Shown one piece after another: positions 26,118-34,753 of a DNA stretch of 64,000 bases; positions within the stretch are counted from its first letter, which is position 1; every line of letters starts with the position of its first letter. The translations under genes were made by a program, and so were the position numbers. The stretch is from NCBI RefSeq assembly GCF_030406775.1, contig NZ_CP129119.1:1-64000 (forward strand), written 5' to 3'. Under the pieces are notes generated by a model. It worked only from the letters and a program-made list of their open reading frames with translations. It had not been told where the DNA came from and did no database searches. This DNA is from Sporosarcina trichiuri. GTDB lineage: Bacteria > Bacillota > Bacilli > Bacillales_A > Planococcaceae.

Positions 26118-26523
26118 CATAAAAGCCCTGTTGATCCAGCAGCTGAGAGCTGCCTACGGTCCAGGCGTCCATATCTACGATGAACCGGTGAAGCAGGGGC
26201 TGAAGACCCCTGCTTTTATTGTGCTTATCATTCATGACAGCCAAACGAGGAAGCTCCATCGCCTGGCCGAGTGGGAGTACCTGGTGAACGTCACCTTCTT
26301 CCCGTCGGATCCGAACGAGTTCTACACGGAAGCGGACGAGGTCAGCCAGACGTTCAAGATGGACTTCCGCTATATCGGCAACCTGTTCCACGTCCACAAG
26401 CTGGAGGCGGTCAAGCAGGATGGCGCTCTCGTCATCACGTTCACCGTCAAAAAGCTGGTGCGGGAAATCGTCACGGAAACGAAAATGAATCACTTAACCT
26501 TTGGAGGTGTGACAAGTGAGTAA
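26107..26523 (+). CDS. Tail terminator/completion protein
   Basis: A 138-residue protein in the place of the tail terminator in PBSX-like phages. It has a mixed alpha/beta sequence (LLIQQLRAAYGPGVHIYDEP, then LVNVTFFPSDPNEFYTEAD). I infer that it caps the tail tube and joins it to the head. No catalytic motif is expected. Confidence 0.65.
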   Translation: MVNDIKALLIQQLRAAYGPGVHIYDEPVKQGLKTPAFIVLIIHDSQTRKLHRLAEWEYLVNVTFFPSDPNEFYTEADEVSQTFKMDFRYIGNLFHVHKLEAVKQDGALVITFTVKKLVREIVTETKMNHLTFGGVTSE

Positions 26524-26710
26524 AGAAAAAGCAGAAACAGTCGAGCAGCCGCGAACTTCCAAGTTCAGCAAGGCTGCTTTTTTAGATGCGGCAGCCGATC
26601 CGAATGAGCGGATCCTGTACGAAGTCGTCTTGCAAGACGGCCAGACCTATGCGAAAGACGAGGCCGCTGACCTTGTCAACGCATGGAAGAAGAAAGGAGT
26701 CGGTCAGTAA
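26516..26710 (+). CDS. Small tail-module protein
   Basis: Sixty-four residues, GTG start behind TTTGGAGGTGTGACA. It contains SKFSKAAFLDAAADPNERI and YAKDEAADLVNAWKKK. Small proteins of this type precede sheath genes in PBSX-like phages; the function is unknown. Stop and next start overlap (TAATG). Confidence 0.6.
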   Translation: MSKEKAETVEQPRTSKFSKAAFLDAAADPNERILYEVVLQDGQTYAKDEAADLVNAWKKKGVGQ

Positions 26711-28020
26711 TGGCAGGTGGTAACTGGGAAACGCAAAACAAAGTGCTGAACGGCGCTTATGTCAATTTCGAATCAAACGACCTGGTCGCGACCGGCCTGG
26801 ACTCCCGCGGCACGGAAGTCATCCCGCTCACAGCGGACTGGGGGGAAACCGGAAAGTTCATCCGCGTCTCGCCGAACACGGACTTCGTGAAGACGTTCGG
26901 CGTACCGCTCTCGGGACTGCTCCCGATCCAGGAAGCTTTCAAGGCGACCGGTGACGTCCTCGTCTACAACCTGAGCGGAGCAGGCGAGAAGGCCACAGCG
27001 ACCAGCGGCACGTTCACGGCAACCGCTGCTCACGGCGGCGCAGCCGGGAATAAGATCGTCGTGAAATTCACCAAGGCTTTGGACGGCACCGATACGGTCA
27101 AAACCTACTTTGACGGCGTCGAGAAGGACAAGCAGGAAGTCGCAAGCGCCGATGCGCTGGTCGCGAACGATTACGTCACGTTCACGGGCGCTCTGCCGCT
27201 TGCGGATGCAACGCTGACCCTGGCAGGTGGAACGACTGCACAAGCGACCAACGAGTCGTATACGGCGTTTGCAGCCGGTCTCGACACGCAGCGCTTCAAG
27301 ACCATCGCTCTCGGGACAGACGACGATACGGTCAAGCTCCTGATGAGCCTCAAGGTCAAACAGTGGCGAGAGCAGGAAGGCAAAAACGTGACGCTGATCA
27401 CGAACGTCTACAATGCCGCAGACTTCGAAGGCGTAGTCTCCGTGAAGAACGGCGTGTATGTCGGCGGTACGTTCATCCCCGCGAAGGATGCGGTCTACTG
27501 GTACGCCGGTGCGTATGCGAACGCCATTACCAACTCGCTGACCTATGCCGAGTACCCGGGTGCGACAGACGTCGAGGAATTGACGTTTGACGAAAAGGTA
27601 CAGGCCATCCAGAAGGGTCACGTCATCTTTATCTATGACGCAGGCGCGGACGGGGTAGACCGCATTGTGGTCGAATCGGATATCAACACGTTCCGGTCGT
27701 TCACCCCCCAAAAGAATCAAGATTTCCGCAAAGGAAAAATTGTGCGACAGATGGACATTGTCTCGAACAATGTGCAGCACATCTGGTCGCGCTTTTTTAT
27801 TGGAAAAGTGGACAACAACGAAGACGGCCGCAACCTGTTCAAAGGCCAGGTCATGAAAGTGATCCTCGATCCGATGGTGACACGCGGAGCCATCGAGCCG
27901 TATGACCCGGCGGAACTCGACTTCCAACAGGGGGCGACGAAGGACGCGGTCCTCGCTCGCATGGGCCTGAAGTTTAACGACGCCATGGAAAAACTCTACA
28001 TGACGGTAGATTGCAAATAA
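26710..28020 (+). CDS. Contractile tail sheath protein (XkdK-like)
   Basis: A 436-residue sheath protein. The start at ATG 26710 behind AAGAAAGGAGTCGG overlaps the previous stop. The C-terminal third is typical (QGHVIFIYDAG-like, then NTFRSFTPQKNQDFRKGKIV and LDPMVTRGAIEPYDP). The centre (residues 90-190) is an Ala/Thr-rich inserted domain, as in many sheaths. It marks the phage as a myovirus. The tube gene follows after 16 bases. Confidence 0.9.
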   Translation: MAGGNWETQNKVLNGAYVNFESNDLVATGLDSRGTEVIPLTADWGETGKFIRVSPNTDFVKTFGVPLSGLLPIQEAFKATGDVLVYNLSGAGEKATATSGTFTATAAHGGAAGNKIVVKFTKALDGTDTVKTYFDGVEKDKQEVASADALVANDYVTFTGALPLADATLTLAGGTTAQATNESYTAFAAGLDTQRFKTIALGTDDDTVKLLMSLKVKQWREQEGKNVTLITNVYNAADFEGVVSVKNGVYVGGTFIPAKDAVYWYAGAYANAITNSLTYAEYPGATDVEELTFDEKVQAIQKGHVIFIYDAGADGVDRIVVESDINTFRSFTPQKNQDFRKGKIVRQMDIVSNNVQHIWSRFFIGKVDNNEDGRNLFKGQVMKVILDPMVTRGAIEPYDPAELDFQQGATKDAVLARMGLKFNDAMEKLYMTVDCK

Positions 28021-28036
28021 CTAGGAGGTGGATTGA

Positions 28037-28507
28037 ATGTCCCCACGTTTGATGCGTAATGAAGATGCCATCTCCGCAAAAGAGGGCACCGTGTTTGTGA
28101 CGATTGATGGACGCGTGCTGGAATACGCGGAACTCATCAAGTTTGAAGCGAAGGTCGACTACACGAAAGCGGACGTCAAGTCCGTCGGCAAGCGGATGAA
28201 GGGCAGCAAGATTGTTGGTGCAGAAGGTACGGGGTCGATGGAGGTCCACTACCACCGTCCGGAGAACCGGCAGCTCGCCCTGCAGTACGTCAAGACAGGC
28301 AAGTCGCCGGTCATGGACGTCACCATCGTCAACGCGGACATCACGTCCCGCGCAGGCAAGCAGACGTCGCTGATTAAGAACATCGTTCCGGATGGTGCGC
28401 TGATTGCCGCTCTGGACGGCGACTCGGAAGACTTGCTGACGGATGAAATCGACTTCACGTTCGATGACTTCGATTTCCTCGACACATTCAACATCATTGA
28501 AGACTGA
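28037..28507 (+). CDS. Tail tube protein (XkdM-like)
   Basis: A 156-residue protein of the DUF2001/XkdM family that would stack into the inner tail tube. Family-like features are the N-terminal EDAISAKEGTVFVTIDGRVL, the GKRMKGSKIVGAEGTGS segment and the acidic end. TAGGAGGTGGATTGA ribosome site. The sheath-then-tube order is standard. Confidence 0.9.
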   Translation: MSPRLMRNEDAISAKEGTVFVTIDGRVLEYAELIKFEAKVDYTKADVKSVGKRMKGSKIVGAEGTGSMEVHYHRPENRQLALQYVKTGKSPVMDVTIVNADITSRAGKQTSLIKNIVPDGALIAALDGDSEDLLTDEIDFTFDDFDFLDTFNIIED

Positions 28508-28533
28508 TAGACCCAAAAGGAGGAAGTTTGTAG

Positions 28534-28935
28534 ATGAGTAAATTTAATGCGTTTATGAAGGGCAGCGTCAAAGCGGCCGAAGAAGTGAAAATGAAACTTG
28601 ACCGTTTCCCGGAGGAGATCGTCCTCCGGCCGCTTACTGCGGGGGAAGCGGACAAGATCAACGAGCGGTGCTTCGTCAACAAGACTGGCCGCAAAGGCAA
28701 GCAGGAGCGCTCCTTTGACGTGGTCCGCTACAACCGCGGCGTCTGCTCGGCGTCCATCATCTATCCTGATCTGAACGATGCAGCCCTGCAGGAAAGCTAC
28801 GGCGTCCGCGGCGCAGAAGAACTGTATGCAGAGATGTTCCTCTTCGGGGAGTCGGCACAGATTCTCGAGAAGGTCACGGAGATCTCCGGATTGAACGAGT
28901 CGCTGGACGATGACATCGAAGAAGCAAAAAACTAA
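28534..28935 (+). CDS. Tail assembly chaperone, short form (XkdN-like)
   Basis: A 133-residue protein between tube and tape measure, where the tail assembly chaperone (lambda gpG equivalent) is always found. It contains VLRPLTAGEADKINERC and an acidic end. The last codons GCA-AAA-AAC-TAA form the A-AAA-AAC slippery heptamer (28926-28932), so some ribosomes should continue in the -1 frame. Confidence 0.85.
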   Translation: MSKFNAFMKGSVKAAEEVKMKLDRFPEEIVLRPLTAGEADKINERCFVNKTGRKGKQERSFDVVRYNRGVCSASIIYPDLNDAALQESYGVRGAEELYAEMFLFGESAQILEKVTEISGLNESLDDDIEEAKN

Positions 28936-29120
28936 TTGACGGAGGGCCGGATGACATCAGTTCGGAAGCGGTGCTCGCGCATTACGCCTTGCACGAACTG
29001 CAGATTCGACCCTCTGAACTTTTCAATATGGAACGCAAAGAGAAGGCGTTCGTCTATGCCAGTATCCAGGTGAGAATCAAGGAAGAAAAGCGGCAGCAGA
29101 AAAAAGCGAAGAAAAAGTGA
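28932..29120 (+). CDS. Frameshift extension of the tail chaperone (gpGT-like)
   Basis: In the -1 frame after the heptamer at 28926-28932, 62 codons are open up to TGA 29118-29120 (LIDGGPDDISSEAVLAHYAL... ending Lys-rich). No good start codon with a ribosome site exists in this frame, so it is only reachable by -1 frameshifting, giving a fused protein encoded at 28534-29120. This copies the conserved gpG/gpGT arrangement that controls tape measure assembly. Confidence 0.8.
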   Translation, partial: LIDGGPDDISSEAVLAHYALHELQIRPSELFNMERKEKAFVYASIQVRIKEEKRQQKKAKKK

Positions 29121-29168
29121 AACTTCTTCCGGTCTTCGGGTGTATACTTGAGCAAAGGAGGAATTCAC

Positions 29169-29378
29169 ATGATTCTCGTCTTTATCCTGCTCGGACTTTT
29201 CTTTTTACTGGTGGCGATCATGCTGCCGTTCGCGATCATCAAGATGGCCGTGACCAAGCCAGTGGCGTGCCCGCAGTGCGGCACACAGCTGAAGCTCATC
29301 TCGAACACCGGTAAGTGCACTCGCTGCAAAGCGAAACTATATAAGCACATGGACGGCGACTACCGTCTCCGCGCGTAA
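29169..29378 (+). CDS. Membrane-anchored zinc-ribbon protein
   Basis: ATG 29169 behind AAAGGAGGAATTCAC gives 69 residues. Residues 3-27 form one hydrophobic membrane helix; the C-terminal half is a CPQCG...CTRCK zinc ribbon. Such a gene between the chaperone and tape measure is unusual and may be a morphon (an extra gene with its own terminator), since a hairpin follows at once. Confidence 0.7.
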   Translation: MILVFILLGLFFLLVAIMLPFAIIKMAVTKPVACPQCGTQLKLISNTGKCTRCKAKLYKHMDGDYRLRA

Positions 29379-29407
29379 GCATCCGACAGCTCGGGTGCTT
29401 TTTATTT
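29379..29407 (+). terminator. Intrinsic terminator after the zinc-ribbon gene
   Basis: Stem GCATCCGA/TCGGGTGC (29379-29386; 29391-29398; one T-G pair), loop CAGC, then TTTTTTATTTT. Confidence 0.7.
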
Positions 29408-29432
29408 TGCACAGAAAGGCAGGTGAGGATAC

Positions 29433-32273
29433 ATGGCAGAAGCACGATCCAGTATGTCGCTCGAGGACCGCATGTCCGGTCCGCTGCAGAAGATCTTGAA
29501 AGCGATGGACAGCACTCTCAAAGTCATGGAACAGATGGACAGCGCGACCCAGCAACTGGACCAGAAGACGATGGCAAACGCCCGTCGCAGCATCGACAAT
29601 GCGGCATCCGGTCTTGCTCGGATGCAGGCACAGATGAAGCAGACCAATGACGCCACAAGCAAAGCCGCACAACAGCAGGAGAAAATGAACGACGCCCTGC
29701 AACGCATGAAGCCGCCGACCGTGTTGGAACGAATGCGATCGCTGTATCAAGGCATGCAGCGTGAGATGGCCCAAGCGACTACGGCCCAGCAGAAGTTTGC
29801 GACCGCGCTGAACATGCTGCGTCCGTCCAACATGCTGGAACGTCTCAAGACGGTCATGAAGCAGCACGGCGACAGCGCAGACCACGCCAGTCGACAGCAG
29901 GAGAACTTCAACCGGTCTGTCGAGAGCGGCATTCCAAATGTCAAGAGTCTTGCCACCGGAATCCTCGGCGCCATCGGAGCGTACCAGCTGTTCAGCATGG
30001 CGAAAGATGCGGCGAAGGATCTCTTCTCCCGGGGTATCGAGTTTCACGCCTTCCGAGAAAGCGCGTCTGTCGCGTTCACGACATTCCTCGGAGACGCTGA
30101 GAAGGCGCAGCAGTACATGGACAACATGTACGCATTCGCGCTCAAGACACCGTTCGCTTATCCGGACCTTCTAGCTTCCTCCAGGAACCTGATTGCATTC
30201 GGCATGAGTGCCGAGAATACGTTCCCGGTCATGCAGGCAATTGGTGATGCTGTGGCAGCCATCGGCGGCGGGAACGCCGAGATGATGAACATGGCGGACA
30301 TCTTCGGACAGATTCAGGCGCAAGGTCGTATCACCGCAACCGAAGTCAACCGTCTGAGCCAGTACGGCATCAACGCCTTTGAGATCCTCGGCAATGCAGC
30401 AGGGAAGTCGGCAGACGAGATGCGGAAGGAAATCAGTAAGGGTACCGTTGACGCCGGCACCGCGATTGGTGCCTTGGTCGAGGGGATCGATAAGAAATTC
30501 GGCGGCATGATGGAAGGGCAGAAGAAGTCCTGGGCTGGTCTCATGGACTCCCTCAACTCCGCTCGGCGGAATGCTGGAGCTGCTCTGACGAAAGATCTGA
30601 TGGAGCCGCTCGCGGACTCTGTTCAGAACATCATCAACCTATTCAAGAAACTGCCGCAGTACATAGGGCCGGCAGTCAGCGCATTTATCCCGCTACTGAA
30701 CAAAATCAATGAGGCCTTTGCAGAGGGCCGTTTCGACGGCATCTTCGACAGCTTGGCTGCAGGGCTGACCTTTGTCGCGGAAACGCTCGCATGGATCGGA
30801 GAAACCGGTCTGTGGGTCGCAGAAATCTTCATGGACAACTGGTCGTGGATTGCACCGATTCTGTTCACGATGTCTGCTGTGCTTGGTACGATCGCAGCCA
30901 TCCTGCTGTTCAAGTATTCTATCCTCGGTTTGATCCGTGTGGCTACACTGGCATGGGCGGCCGCTCAGTGGGTCGTCAATGCTGCATATCTCGCGAATCC
31001 GATCGTCTTGGTGCTCCTGCTGATCGTCGCGCACATCGCGCTTGTCATCTACGCGCTATACGCGTGGGGCGAACAGACAGCGGCCGTGGTCGGCTGGATC
31101 GTAGGCTGGTTCTTCTTCTTCGGTCAAGTGTTCGTCAATATCATGATCGCCGTTCTGAACTTCGGCATTTCCGTTGTGGAAATGCTGGCGAATGCCTGGA
31201 TGCAAGGAGTCTACATGATCCAGATGGCGTGGTTTATGCTCGGTACCATGGTGAACGTCATACTATCTGCCATCGTCAATTTCGCGCTGTCGGCAGCTGC
31301 GGCAGTCGTGAACACGTGGAATGACGGTCTGTACGCCGTGCAGATGGCGTTCCATACGATGGCACAAGCTGGGCTCAGCATTATGAGCGGCTTGTCCAGT
31401 GGTGTGGTCGGTGTGGTAAACGCGGCTCTCGGTGCTGTCACGGCACTCATCAATACGGCCGTCAGCGGGCTGAATGCGCTCATCTCGATGGCGAACAAAG
31501 TGCCGGGCGTCAACATCGGTGCAATCGGTACGGTCGACTTCAAGGTCAGCAACGGGGTCGGCAAAGCGCTTGGCGCAGTCGGTGCGGCTCTGCCGGCGCC
31601 AACCCGGAAAGCGGCATTCAGCCCTGGGAAGTATAGCGCCGGTGTCTTCAGCGGAACGATGCCAACAGCTCCGCCTTCCGTATCGTTCGGGAAGCAAGGG
31701 TACGGCAGCCCGATTGGTGCGATGGCGAATGGTATGGCAATGGGCTCTAATGCTATCAAAAACGTCAGTGGTAAACTGACGGGCGTGATCGATAAAGTGT
31801 CCGGACTGATTCCAAATGGAAAAGATTTCGGAGCCGGCATGCTGAATCCTGGCGACGTACCGGCAGGAGCTTACGATCCGACAAATGGAGGTGCAAGCGC
31901 TCCTGGAGGAGGGGGCAAGGCGCCGGGCAGCGGCGGCGGTAAAGGCAAGAAGCCAGGCGCAGGCAAGAAAGCACCTGGGGGTGGCAAGAAAGCTCCGGGC
32001 GGCGGGAAAAAAGGCAAGAACCCGACCGGAGGAAAGCTGGACAAGGTCGGCAAGATTGAAGATGACATCAACATTGCAGACGAGGACCTGAAGATGCTGA
32101 AGGACTTGGCCGAGCGGAAAGCCGTCAAGAACTTCATCACGCTCAACCCGTCCGTCAATTTCAAAGACACCGTCATTGAAAAAGACGCCGATGTCAATGT
32201 CATCATCGACAAGATCGACAAGCACCTTCGAGAAGAAGCGGCTCGAAGCGTGGAAGGGGTGTTTGACCAGTGA
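29433..32273 (+). CDS. Tape measure protein
   Basis: A 946-residue protein, the longest tail gene. The first 170 residues are a coiled coil. Residues about 195-380 are the tape-measure N-terminal domain (FTTFLGDAEKAQQYMDNMYA, NMADIFGQIQAQGRIT). Hydrophobic, membrane-like helices lie at about 470-640. Residues about 820-870 are a Gly/Lys/Pro-rich repeat tract (KKAPGGGKKAPGGG), followed by a charged end. No peptidase or lysozyme domain is seen. Its length should set tail length. AAAGGCAGGTGAGG ribosome site. Confidence 0.92.
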   Translation: MAEARSSMSLEDRMSGPLQKILKAMDSTLKVMEQMDSATQQLDQKTMANARRSIDNAASGLARMQAQMKQTNDATSKAAQQQEKMNDALQRMKPPTVLERMRSLYQGMQREMAQATTAQQKFATALNMLRPSNMLERLKTVMKQHGDSADHASRQQENFNRSVESGIPNVKSLATGILGAIGAYQLFSMAKDAAKDLFSRGIEFHAFRESASVAFTTFLGDAEKAQQYMDNMYAFALKTPFAYPDLLASSRNLIAFGMSAENTFPVMQAIGDAVAAIGGGNAEMMNMADIFGQIQAQGRITATEVNRLSQYGINAFEILGNAAGKSADEMRKEISKGTVDAGTAIGALVEGIDKKFGGMMEGQKKSWAGLMDSLNSARRNAGAALTKDLMEPLADSVQNIINLFKKLPQYIGPAVSAFIPLLNKINEAFAEGRFDGIFDSLAAGLTFVAETLAWIGETGLWVAEIFMDNWSWIAPILFTMSAVLGTIAAILLFKYSILGLIRVATLAWAAAQWVVNAAYLANPIVLVLLLIVAHIALVIYALYAWGEQTAAVVGWIVGWFFFFGQVFVNIMIAVLNFGISVVEMLANAWMQGVYMIQMAWFMLGTMVNVILSAIVNFALSAAAAVVNTWNDGLYAVQMAFHTMAQAGLSIMSGLSSGVVGVVNAALGAVTALINTAVSGLNALISMANKVPGVNIGAIGTVDFKVSNGVGKALGAVGAALPAPTRKAAFSPGKYSAGVFSGTMPTAPPSVSFGKQGYGSPIGAMANGMAMGSNAIKNVSGKLTGVIDKVSGLIPNGKDFGAGMLNPGDVPAGAYDPTNGGASAPGGGGKAPGSGGGKGKKPGAGKKAPGGGKKAPGGGKKGKNPTGGKLDKVGKIEDDINIADEDLKMLKDLAERKAVKNFITLNPSVNFKDTVIEKDADVNVIIDKIDKHLREEAARSVEGVFDQ

Positions 32274-32965
32274 GCTATGGAATCTATCTGAGTGCAAAGA
32301 ACGACAAGGAAGGGTTCCGCCTGCCGATCAATCCGGAGGAAGTCAGGGTGACCCGGTCAGGGGACGGAGAGACGTTCAAGATTGCCCGTCTCGGCTCGGT
32401 CAATGTCCCGAAAGCGCCGGACTTGCAAGAGTTCGAGTTCGAGTCGTACTTCCCTGCCGAACCGACGCACTACAGCGAGACGGACTTCCTTCCGCCGCAG
32501 TACTATATCGATAAACTGAATAGCTGGTTGGATGCCCGAGAGCCGATACGTTACATTTACGTAAACGGTTCTTTTTCGATCAACGAGAAAGTTACGATCG
32601 AGGACTTTGAGTATTCGGAAAGCTACGGGACGGCAGACGTCGACTTCTCGATTGAACTGAAACGGTACGTTGACTTTGGGCCGAAACAGCTCAAGATCGA
32701 GAAGCCGAAAACGCCGACCGCAGCGAAGAAGCCTGCAAAAGCAACTTCATCGAAGAAACCTGCGCGGCAGACGCAGAAGGTCGTGCCCCAGACATACGTG
32801 TTGGTGAAGGGCGACAGCTTGTGGAAAGTGGCGCAGAAGTACACGGGGAAAGGCAACAACTATCCTGCGCTCGCCAAGCTGAACAACATCAAGCCGAGCC
32901 AGTACCGGCGTCTGCCGATCGGGTTGAAATTGAAAATCCCGCCGGAATGGACCAAGAAAAAGTGA
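32270..32965 (+). CDS. LysM-containing tail protein (XkdP-like)
   Basis: A 231-residue protein. The first 140 residues match the XkdP type baseplate proteins (INPEEVRVTRSGDGE, FPPEPTHY-like FPAEPTHYSETDFL). A Lys/Pro/Ala linker follows, and the last 55 residues are a LysM domain (YVLVKGDSLWKVAQKYTGKG). LysM would bind peptidoglycan at the tail tip during DNA delivery. Starts within the tape measure stop. Confidence 0.88.
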   Translation: MSYGIYLSAKNDKEGFRLPINPEEVRVTRSGDGETFKIARLGSVNVPKAPDLQEFEFESYFPAEPTHYSETDFLPPQYYIDKLNSWLDAREPIRYIYVNGSFSINEKVTIEDFEYSESYGTADVDFSIELKRYVDFGPKQLKIEKPKTPTAAKKPAKATSSKKPARQTQKVVPQTYVLVKGDSLWKVAQKYTGKGNNYPALAKLNNIKPSQYRRLPIGLKLKIPPEWTKKK

Positions 32966-32976
32966 GGTGAGCGGAC

Positions 32977-33936
32977 ATCGAACTCCTGATAGACAACCGT
33001 GACGGGAAGGTCTGGGACATGCCTGTCCGCTCCGTCACTTGGAAAACGGACCGGCTCGGCAAAGCCGGAGAGACGGAAGCGGAAGTCGTCAACCCGGATC
33101 CGCTGAAGTATCCGATCAACAACGGGGCGGTCGTCCGGATCAAGGACGGCGACCAGAAAATTTTCTACGGCTTCGTCTTCAATGTGAAAGGCGGGCGGGA
33201 AGACACCGTTACCGTCAAAGCCTACGATCAGCTGAAGTATCTGATGTACAACGACACGTTCGTGAAAAAGAAAATGCCCGCTTCCCAGGCCATCACGGAG
33301 ATCCTGAAAAAGTACAACTGCGTGGTCGGCAGTATTGCGGGTACGCGTGTCGTCCTTCCGGCTATCGTCGAGGACGATAAGAAAGCGCTGGATGTGATCA
33401 CGCAGTATCTGGATAATACGCTGACGGCGACGAACAAGATTTACGTACTGTTCGACAACTTCGGCAAGGTGGACTTGATGCTTGCCGACAACATGCGGAT
33501 CCGACCAGAAGACTTTTACATCGGCGAGGACAGTCTCCTCTACGATTACGAGTATGAAGCCTCCATCGATGACGACACCTACAACCAGATCAAGCTCGTC
33601 CGTGACAACGAAAAGAAGTCAAAGCGTGAAGTCTTCATCGCTAAAGACTCGAGCACCATCGCCAAGTGGGGCATGCTCCAGAAGTTCCGGAAAGTCGACG
33701 ACAGCATGAAAGACGCAGCAGTCAAACAGCTGGCCGAGAATCTGCTGCAGCTTCACAACCGGGAGAAGAAGTCACTCAAGCTGTCTGCGATCGGCAACTG
33801 GCGAGTGCGAGCCGGGCGCTTCATGTACTTCCGCATCGATAAGTACGGCATCAACCGGTACTTCCTCATTGACGAGGTCGAGCATGAATGGAAAGAGGGT
33901 GTCCATACGATGGACCTGAAAGTGAGTGTGTTCTGA
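32977..33936 (+). CDS. Tail hub protein (XkdQ-like) with probable AUC start
   Basis: The first normal start (ATG 33019) would drop a conserved N-terminus. Upstream in frame the sequence reads ELLIDNRDGKVWDM after an ATC at 32977, with GAGGTGAG about 6 bases before it; XkdQ homologues begin in this way. CTG 32986 is another option. The 320-residue product resembles gp27/GpD-like hub proteins at the centre of the baseplate (VTVKAYDQLKYLMYNDTFV, NRYFLIDEVEHEW). An AUC start would be rare. Confidence 0.75.
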   Translation: MELLIDNRDGKVWDMPVRSVTWKTDRLGKAGETEAEVVNPDPLKYPINNGAVVRIKDGDQKIFYGFVFNVKGGREDTVTVKAYDQLKYLMYNDTFVKKKMPASQAITEILKKYNCVVGSIAGTRVVLPAIVEDDKKALDVITQYLDNTLTATNKIYVLFDNFGKVDLMLADNMRIRPEDFYIGEDSLLYDYEYEASIDDDTYNQIKLVRDNEKKSKREVFIAKDSSTIAKWGMLQKFRKVDDSMKDAAVKQLAENLLQLHNREKKSLKLSAIGNWRVRAGRFMYFRIDKYGINRYFLIDEVEHEWKEGVHTMDLKVSVF

Positions 33937-34364
33937 TGGGCTTGCTCGAAACGATTAAACAGACGTCAACGAAAGCGGTGGCAGCCGGCAACCCGGCGCA
34001 AGTGCTGTACGGTACCGTTGAGAAAGCCGACCCGCTCGAGATCCGCATCCACGAAAAGCTGAAACTGACGGAAGAGTTCCTGGACGTGGCGAAGCATCTG
34101 ACGCGCCATGAACGGGTTGTCAGCATCCAGTACGAAAACCCAAAGACCTGGACGAAAGCCGAAATCGGCGATGCCGACAAAACGACTTCGTCCAATCAAG
34201 GGTTCTCAAATTATGAAATGAAATACGCCAAGATGATTTTTGAAGACGGCTTGAAAATAGATGATCGAGTGGTGCTGCTCCGAATTCAAGGAGGGCACCG
34301 TTTTTATGTAATCGATCGATACCGGGAGGGAGAGAACGTATGGTCCTACCCCAAGGAGAAGTAA
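33936..34364 (+). CDS. DUF2577 baseplate protein (XkdR-like)
   Basis: ATG 33936 overlaps the hub stop and gives 142 residues; an earlier in-frame start at 33888 is less likely. Features are YGTVEKADPLEIRIHEKLKL near the start and DRVVLLRIQGGHRFYVIDR near the end, as in DUF2577 proteins, small OB-like baseplate parts. Overlaps the next gene by 25 bases. Confidence 0.8.
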   Translation: MGLLETIKQTSTKAVAAGNPAQVLYGTVEKADPLEIRIHEKLKLTEEFLDVAKHLTRHERVVSIQYENPKTWTKAEIGDADKTTSSNQGFSNYEMKYAKMIFEDGLKIDDRVVLLRIQGGHRFYVIDRYREGENVWSYPKEK

Positions 34365-34753
34365 TTGTCACAGACGAACTGGACGTCCAGTCGGAAGCTG
34401 ACCTGCCGACGCTCACCTATAAGCTGGACTGGGAGCGCGGCCGGGTGACCGGCAAAATCGATCGCCGGGACGCCATGGAACAGGCCATCTACAAAGTGCT
34501 CCGCACCAAACGGTTTGCGCATCTGATTTATTCCGATGATTACGGGTTCGAAAACATGATCGGGCATGAGCGGCTGTTTGTACAGGGCGAACTGCCTCGG
34601 CGTATCAAGGAAGCGTTGCTGCAGGATGAGCGCATCACGGAGTTGCGGAACTTCCGGCTGGACTTTGAAAAAGACGAGGCATTTGTCTCGCTCACGGCCA
34701 TCACGATCTACGGCGACGTGGACGTGCTGAGAGAGGCGGTGCCGTATGTTTGA
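34340..34753 (+). CDS. DUF2634 baseplate wedge protein (XkdS-like, gp25-related)
   Basis: A 137-residue protein with the typical TYKLDWERGRVTGKIDRRDA followed by ERLFVQGELPRRIKEALL pattern of XkdS/DUF2634, related to T4 gp25, which starts sheath assembly on the baseplate. Start overlaps the gene before; the stop overlaps the next start. Confidence 0.88.
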   Translation: MVLPQGEVIVTDELDVQSEADLPTLTYKLDWERGRVTGKIDRRDAMEQAIYKVLRTKRFAHLIYSDDYGFENMIGHERLFVQGELPRRIKEALLQDERITELRNFRLDFEKDEAFVSLTAITIYGDVDVLREAVPYV

